Source: Podila epigama
Lineage: Eukaryota > Mortierellomycota > Mortierellomycetes > Mortierellales > Mortierellaceae
Assembly (NCBI GenBank): GCA_015679605.1
Contig: JAAAVE010000035.1
Location: 12,468-45,831 of the forward strand
Direction of reading: 5' to 3'
Length of the DNA: 33,364 nt
The notes beneath the pieces were generated by a model. The model saw only the letters and a program-made list of their open reading frames with translations. It ran no database searches and was not told the DNA's origin. Every line of letters starts with the position of its first letter. Within the stretch, counting starts at the first letter, position 1. Of the stretch, positions 27,867 to 33,364 are shown one piece after another. Position numbers and translations under genes: made by a program.

Positions 27867-30800
27867 TTAGCGTCGCACACCCAGCTGAGAGTTGAAAACC
27901 TGTCGCTGTACTCCTAACCATGAGGTTGGTGCCAGGCGCTGATGCTGTGTGAGCACATTCTCACGCAGACCCCTCTTCAATTGGTCATGCCATGCCGAGG
28001 TCATCAGTGCTTGTTCCCTCCGAACCTGAATTTGCATCTCGCGCATTTGGCGCTATGAGAAAAGATTTTTTGGAAGTAACAAAAAAAAAAGTTAAAACCA
28101 GTGGAAGGTTAAAAGCTAAACACCAAGTAACTTCTTTCTCCTCATGTTTCTGTCTTCTTCGGCAAAAAAGACATCTTACCTTGAGCGACTCAACTTCCTC
28201 CTCCTTGGTGGCGAGCTCACTTTGGAGCGATCCAACTGCTTCGCTGTAACTCTCAGCACCAGGGTTGTTCTTGGACTCTTTGATAATTGAGTCTTGCTGG
28301 ACAATGAACTATGATGGCAAAACCAGACACAAAAATGACATGAACGGAGTGAGAATGTGCTTATACTTTGCAAAGTGGAGCTATTACATCGAAACGAGTT
28401 GAAAACAAGAAAGAGAAATAAAAAAAAGATGACATACTTCCTTTGCACGCTGCAATTTGACACTGTACTGGTTCAACTGTCCAGTCATCTGCTCCAGCTG
28501 TTGCTCCAGATGCTTGTTCTTGGTCTCAAGCTGCTCCCGGGTATGAGATGCAAGAGCCTCTCCAGACTGAGCCCTCTCCTGTTGCAAAAGCATATCTCGA
28601 TGCTCCAGTCCGATCTTGGAAAGTCCATCCTTTTCAGTCAGAACACGGTTCAGCTGCGACAGATAGTGCTTGTTCTCCGTCTCCAATGAGATGGCTCGCT
28701 CTTTCAGCTGTTGGTTCTCCTCCCTGAGAAGGGCAAGCTCTTCACTGGTGTTCTGTTTCAACTCGTCCAAGGCCTTTGAGCGATCACCACTCACCATATG
28801 GACTATTAAGGATGGAAATTCATAGAACAGTGAGTGTCAACTACAAGAAACATGAAAAAAGAACACAAAAAGAAATAAAAGGTGCAAAGAAGTAGCGCTT
28901 CACTTACTGTCCGACTGGGCAACGACAAGCTCCTTCTTGGTCTGCTCCAGCGAAATTTCTATCTCAGCCAAAGTCTTCTTGGTTTCCGAAAGCTCCTTTT
29001 CGCGGGCATTCAAAGATGCCCGCAGGTTGAACACCACTTCGCTCTCGTCTCCATGGCCGCTGCGGATACGATCCAGCTCATTCTGAAGAACCAACTTCGC
29101 TTGGTGCTCTTCCAAGTAATCCTGTTCGAATTTGGCCTTGAGCCTATTTGAGTCATCCAAAAGATGCTGCAATACTGTTGCCTTGGACCCGCCAGATTCA
29201 AACTTTTCTTCCTTCAAGGTCTGGAGCTCACGTTCAAGACGAGAAATCTTGAGCTTGAGGTCAGTGGTGTACGAAGTCTGCTGGCCCATAAGTGACCCCT
29301 CCATGTCGTCCGTCTCCATATCTTGCAGGTCATTCGACAGGGACATGGTTTGTCCGCCCGAGAACTCGAGCTCGCGGACCTTATCCTCCAGCAACTGTAT
29401 TTGTTCCGCGTCCCGCTGTCGGTCCGCCTCCATTTGTTCGTAATGTTGATGTTGCTGCCGAGTCTCAAACTCCAGCTTATTCTTGTCTTTTGTCAATTCA
29501 CTGTTTTTGCTCTCCAAGGTCAAGATTTGCTCCTTGTACGACTCCATCAACGATTTGAAGGCAAGGACTTTGCGGTACTCTTCCTCAATCTCCTTATTGC
29601 GCTCAAGCAATTCCTGGTTCTGTTCCTCGATCACCTTGATCTGACGACGAAGATCTGCACCTTCCTCCAGCTTCTTTTTGTACTTTTCAATCACGTTCTC
29701 CGTCTTTTGCAACCTATCGATCGCATGTTTATACTCATCCAACTTGTCCTTTAGCCGCACTGCCTCTTCGGCCTTGGCCATCAACTCTACTTCCTATACC
29801 ATTGATAAAACACAGAACCAAGCAAAGAAAAACAAGCGTTAGCAATGTCTCTTTGACTACGTCCTTCTAGGAAATTCAATTGTAACATTCTAAATCTTAC
29901 AGCTCTGCTGAAATCGGCAATGGCCTTGAGCTGTGTGTTGATCACAATCTCTTGCTCCTGTCTTCTTTCCTCACTCTTTTGCCTACATAATATATTCTCG
30001 TTGTTATTAGTACTTGGTCACGATGTTACAAACTACAACAAAGGAAAATAACACAAGTATGAACTTACAGATCCTGGCGAAGGTGATCAATTTCGGTTCT
30101 CATCAAGAAGTCAGACTTTCCGCTCTGTGATGCATGTGCTGAGGCCTTTTCCAGATCACGTATCCTTTGTTTAAGCTCTTCTTTCTCGGTCAACAATTCA
30201 TCCTTTATAACATAATCCATGAAAAATTGGGAGAGGGAAAAAGAAGGAACACATGGGTCAGTTTTCACGCGCACGCATCCCTTTTTTCATTGACCACATG
30301 TAACATCAGATCCAATGACTACTGTACATATTTGCGGTTCATGATAGAGAATTCGGCAACGAGACTTTGATTTCCTCGTTCAAGCTCATCACGCTCTTGG
30401 TGTAATTGTGCAAGTTCTTGGTCCATAGAAATTTCCTCCCTATAATCCAATTGAACATCTTCCAGTTAGAACCAGCTCAATTCGGACAATGGTTCTCGGA
30501 TGACCATGAGACCACAAAAAAAAATCATCATCGACACAATTGTACGTACATGTCCGAGTCTCTTGATGCGCCACTTGAGAGAACCCCAATAATCTATACA
30601 AGCAATCGCAAGGTTTCAGGTATTAATCAACCATCGAAAATATAAATAAAGGAACGACTACGGTATGCACCATATAATATACCTGTTCCAAGGAGAGCAT
30701 GAGGGCATGCTGCGAGTCTTGCGGTAAAGACTGAATCTTTTTAATGTAGTACTGGTTACGGTCACACTGGACAGCAATAGCAATGACCAGCTCACACAGC

Positions 30801-31437
30801 TTCAAAAGCTCGAGTGTGTCGCTCTCTTTGGCAATCAAATTGAGGTTTGGTGGCTCAAGGTCAACCAAGGACTGACCCAAGCGTTCCTCGAGGTATCGGG
30901 TGATCAGCTTATGTAGCTTTTTGAGATTGTTGTATTTGTGAACCCAGTTGTCGCCCATGTCTGCACTTCGGATAAGCTTGAACCATTTAGGATCACTTGT
31001 TGAACAGAAAGGGAAAGAAAAATAGGGAATGGCGCAACCACATAGGACCAAAAAAAAAAAAATAGGGTGAGTTCAAAAAAAGTCAGTTTTTCTTTTTTTT
31101 TTTTTTTTTCTCATGCGTAAGAGTTCTTCCTGCATCCTCGCTACGAAAGGCAGTAATTGTCGAGAGTTTGAACTTACATGTCGGCCGCAACCTCAAAAAG
31201 GATGATGCCATCTGACAAGTCCGAGATGTGTCTGCATTGCCTCGAGATGGTAAAAGTGTTGACCTGAATTGATGGCAAAGTAAACCACAAGTTAAAATTG
31301 TATAAACTACACTACGCTCTGCACTATGCTCTTATAATGCTGTGCTGGCTGCCCTGCAGACTGCGGTCTAAGTATAGAAACGTGCAAGAATTGCTTACCC
31401 ATTGCTCAAAGGCATTTGAAAGCATAGTGACATTCAT
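27867..31437 (-). CDS. HOOK family dynein-adaptor protein, eleven exons, 791 aa
   Basis: Hook proteins link early endosomes to dynein (HookA in Aspergillus, Hok1 in Ustilago) and activate its motility. Exons: 31437-31399, 31263-31178, 30995-30683, 30593-30550, 30439-30328, 30202-30069, 29982-29901, 29793-28908, 28802-28438, 28308-28180, 28052-27867, all GT-AG with matching phases. The N-terminal Hook (calponin-homology-like) domain covers about 1-146: FEQWVNTFTISRQCRHISDLSDGIILFEVAADIDPKWF, then ADMGDNWVHKYNNLKKL, LIAKESDTLELLKLCELVIAIAVQC and QHALMLSLEQ. Residues about 160-735 are nearly continuous heptad-rich coiled coil (exon 8 alone gives 295 residues) with a break near FSGGQTMSLSNDLQDMETDD. 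The short C-terminus (RQMREMQIQV...GVQRQVFNSQLGVRR) would bind the FTS/FHIP-type cargo partners. It is slightly longer than animal HOOK (about 720 aa). The small exons 4-7 are the least certain. Confidence 0.93.
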
Positions 31438-31748
31438 TTTTTTAGGGGGGATGCGCGCCTTCTAGCTGGAGAGCAAAGCGCAAAAGTAAAAGATGGGTAT
31501 CGGACGCAGATGCAAAGTCACACGGACAAGATGTCTGCTGAGGTGTGGAGGCCCGTATGAAAATGTATGTATGCGAGGACAGGGGTAAGATGAGAAGTGT
31601 GTAATGGGATGATGAGCAGGTGAAATCGAGTGCAAGTGTGTGAAGAAAACAAAAACAAAGAGCTTCGACAAGAACTCGACTTGAGTGGTGTGTGGGGTGG
31701 TGTGCGTTTTTAGGTGATTAAGGGGTTCTATTTCTGATCAAGCTTTTA
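31438..31748. promoter_or_regulatory. Upstream region of HOOK / 3' flank of the THEM6-like gene
   Basis: 311 bp between two genes on the same strand. It is CT-rich on the minus strand towards the HOOK start (TTTTTTTAG-free leader ending CCTAAAAAAATG). An ORF at 31671-31462 is low complexity and rejected. Confidence 0.45.
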
Positions 31749-32651
31749 TTAAATTTTGGCGCGGGTCTGGTTTACAAGACGGCGTCCAGAAGAGGCTGCA
31801 GTTGTTGTAGGAGTACGGCTGCGAACATCAAGGGTAGGGTCACCAATCTTCATCATGCCTTCAATCAATGACAGGCCAAAGGTGCGGTACTCCTCCCATT
31901 GCCCTGGGTATGCTTCCTTGTGACCCATCTTGATGAACAGTTGCTCGGGCACAATCGTCTTGCCCTTGGGATGCTTGGCGACCATGCGAGCATATGCGAT
32001 CGCACACAACTTATCCGGCATCTCGACAGATCCATTCAAAAATGCGTCATGTGTCCGTTCCGCCGCGTTTGCTGAATGCTTGTTCGCCTTGGCTTCAATT
32101 GGATCAATGTCATCTTCATCCTCTTCCTCGACTACAATATCTTCGTCCCGCATTGGCTCCCCTTCTTGCCCCACCTGATTAATCTCGGTGCTGTGCTCAA
32201 GCGTCTGACGCGCCTTACGCGGGGTCTTGCGTTTGATCGAGAATCTTGACTGGAGCCAAATCCACTTGTCATCCCAAGCAAAGACTCGGGTGGTGATGGT
32301 GTACTTTGAGAATCGCGGGACCTCGGCCTTGAAGAACAACACTGTCTGTGCCAACAACATGTCAAACTTGTGCTTGGACTGCCATCCAGGGAAGAGACGC
32401 GTGCAAAGCTGAATACGAGCATAGTCCATCATCTTGTTATAAGATGAGTTGTTGAGGTGAATATTGAGGTCCATGTCATCGAACCACACTCGGCTTTGGT
32501 AACGGCAAGGCTCCAAGAGGCCTTGGCCAGGTTCTATGAGATTTCTGTTCTTGATAAAATAGGATAATGATCGCAAAGTATACACGCCTGGTAACGACTT
32601 TATATGCATCAAGGCGATCAGTGCTAGGATAACCATAGTTCTATCGGACAT
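31749..32651 (-). CDS. THEM6-like hot-dog thioesterase, single exon, 300 aa
   Basis: The THEM6 branch of the 4HBT hot-dog superfamily is a poorly characterised group of membrane-linked acyl-thioesterase-like proteins. The start at 32651 has excellent context (gccaccATGt); the frame upstream to 32870 is CT-leader translation. An N-terminal hydrophobic helix (MVILALIALMHI, about 6-17) is followed by the family core: RYQSRVWFDDMDLNIHLNNSSYNKMMDYARI (50-80), in which DMDLNIHLNN matches the DxDxxxHMNN motif of THEM6 and acyl-ACP thioesterase-like proteins. Then come HKFDMLLAQTVLFFKAEVPRFSKYTITTRVFAWDDKWIWLQSRF and, after an insert, LCAIAYARMVAKHPKGKTIVPEQLF. The insert (about 145-200) is acidic (EEEDEDDIDP) and absent from animal THEM6, so the two halves of the fold are separated. 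Likely an ER or mitochondrial membrane protein; the substrate is unknown. Confidence 0.88.
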   Translation of the reverse strand: MSDRTMVILALIALMHIKSLPGVYTLRSLSYFIKNRNLIEPGQGLLEPCRYQSRVWFDDMDLNIHLNNSSYNKMMDYARIQLCTRLFPGWQSKHKFDMLLAQTVLFFKAEVPRFSKYTITTRVFAWDDKWIWLQSRFSIKRKTPRKARQTLEHSTEINQVGQEGEPMRDEDIVVEEEDEDDIDPIEAKANKHSANAAERTHDAFLNGSVEMPDKLCAIAYARMVAKHPKGKTIVPEQLFIKMGHKEAYPGQWEEYRTFGLSLIEGMMKIGDPTLDVRSRTPTTTAASSGRRLVNQTRAKI

Positions 32652-33364
32652 GGTGGCGTCTTGTCTTGTAGTCTTTTGAGAATGAGAATGAGTATTGAGG
32701 AATGAGATGGCTGCGTGAGTGAGTGTGCTGATGAGGGGAATGAGTAACGACGAGGAGGTAAAAAAGAACGGAAAAGAAAAAGGAAGAAAGTAAGCGCAGT
32801 GGGACGAAACTGAAAAGAAAAAGTGGAGCTTTGTCACAGAGTGATCGAACCGGCTCGGTATTGAAAGCAAAAAAAAAGCCGATACTCACGTGGAAGAAGC
32901 TTCATGGGGAAAAGACAGAAGGCGTGGCCATTATTATTGTGTGAAATTAAGCTTTGCTTTATTTTTCTTTGTCCCGCTTTCTCTCTTTTGTTACAATGGT
33001 GAGGTTCAGATGGGTTGTAGAAAGGTCCAGACGGGCTGCAGAAAGGTAGATGGGTTACAGAAAGGTAGACGGGTTGCAGAACGATGATGTCATTTTTCTT
33101 CTTTTACTCCGTTAGGATGCCACAACAATCTTGTTGAGCTTCGCTATTTCAAAATTGCATTTATAGAGGGTAAAATAAAATTTCACCTGTGAACAACGTT
33201 TTCTCATGACCCACACCCTTTCATAAACAGGGTCTTGAAAGATTACTACTGCAAGGTTTCTTTTAGAAAGGGTCTGAACTGTCAGGTTTTTTTTTTTGGA
33301 ATGGCTGATTCGCGTATTATGATCAGAGTAACTCAAAGGGATGCGAATATAGGTATCCAAACTT
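32652..33364. other. Upstream region of the THEM6-like gene to the window end
   Basis: CT-rich on the minus strand next to the ATG (32652-32890), then plus-strand T-rich sequence, a short minisatellite and AT-rich sequence to the right edge. The minus frame 33360-33112 (82 codons) has no recognisable features. No gene is supported. Confidence 0.5.
33008..33082. repeat. 19-21 bp minisatellite, four units
   Basis: Four imperfect copies of AGATGGGTTGCAGAAAGGT (variants AGACGGGCTGCAG and AGATGGGTTACAG) in a row. Two substitutions alternate between the copies. Confidence 0.8.

Noticed and set aside
32652-32889. Upstream extension of the THEM6-like frame to 32870, and the frame at 32889
   Set aside because: They read through the CT-rich leader; the ATG at 32651 has the best context and starts the recognisable protein.
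1-33364. CRISPR arrays, tRNA or rRNA genes
   Set aside because: No spaced direct repeats of CRISPR type were found, and no tRNA A/B-box pair with a foldable cloverleaf was seen by eye.

Overview
The window is nuclear DNA of a filamentous fungus, most probably an early-diverging one (Mucoromycota/Mortierellomycota, Mortierella-like; this placement is inference). The evidence is many short GT-AG introns of about 86-205 nt, CT-rich stretches before start codons, low-complexity Ser/Gln/Asn/His tracts, and a gene set (HOOK, TFG, paraoxonase-like, cysteine dioxygenase, SLC25A46-like and animal-like MED19) that is uncommon in yeasts. No tRNA, rRNA or CRISPR array was seen. One run of 10 N marks an assembly gap at 17447-17456.

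Layout from left to right. 1-2223 (+) is the 3' part of an ankyrin-DIL protein. 3366-4382 (-) is cysteine dioxygenase. 5413-6654 (+) is a multi-repeat Myb/SANT protein. 7528-9177 (+) is a Ser/Pro/His-rich protein of unknown function. 9460-11138 (-) is an SLC25A46/Ugo1-like outer mitochondrial membrane carrier, divergent from MED19 (11433-12908, +). The accessory block lies between about 13.2 and 22.3 kb. It holds a Crypton-like tyrosine recombinase (13225-16798, +) broken by one in-frame TGA, two decayed recombinase relics (17.2-17.4 and 19.6-20.1 kb), hairpin-bearing tandem repeats, a paraoxonase-like gene lying between the relics (17523-19304, -), an orphan open frame (20392-21297, -) and a 140-bp foldback palindrome.

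From 22.6 kb the window returns to conserved housekeeping genes. These are a TFG homologue (PB1 plus poly-Q, ER exit sites; 22590-24581, +), tRNA 2'-phosphotransferase TPT1 (24717-25874, -) divergent from the splicing factor PRP18 (26151-27725, +), an 11-exon HOOK dynein adaptor (27867-31437, -) and a THEM6-like hot-dog thioesterase (31749-32651, -).

The housekeeping genes do not form one pathway. Two pairs share short divergent promoters (SLC25A46-like/MED19 and TPT1/PRP18); the second joins tRNA splicing to pre-mRNA splicing. The accessory block looks like a site of repeated Crypton-type insertion and decay. The most useful internal evidence there is that relic B keeps TGG where the long recombinase copy has its interrupting TGA.

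Exon boundaries were worked out by hand from splice signals, reading phase and protein-family similarity. No alignment or transcript data were used.
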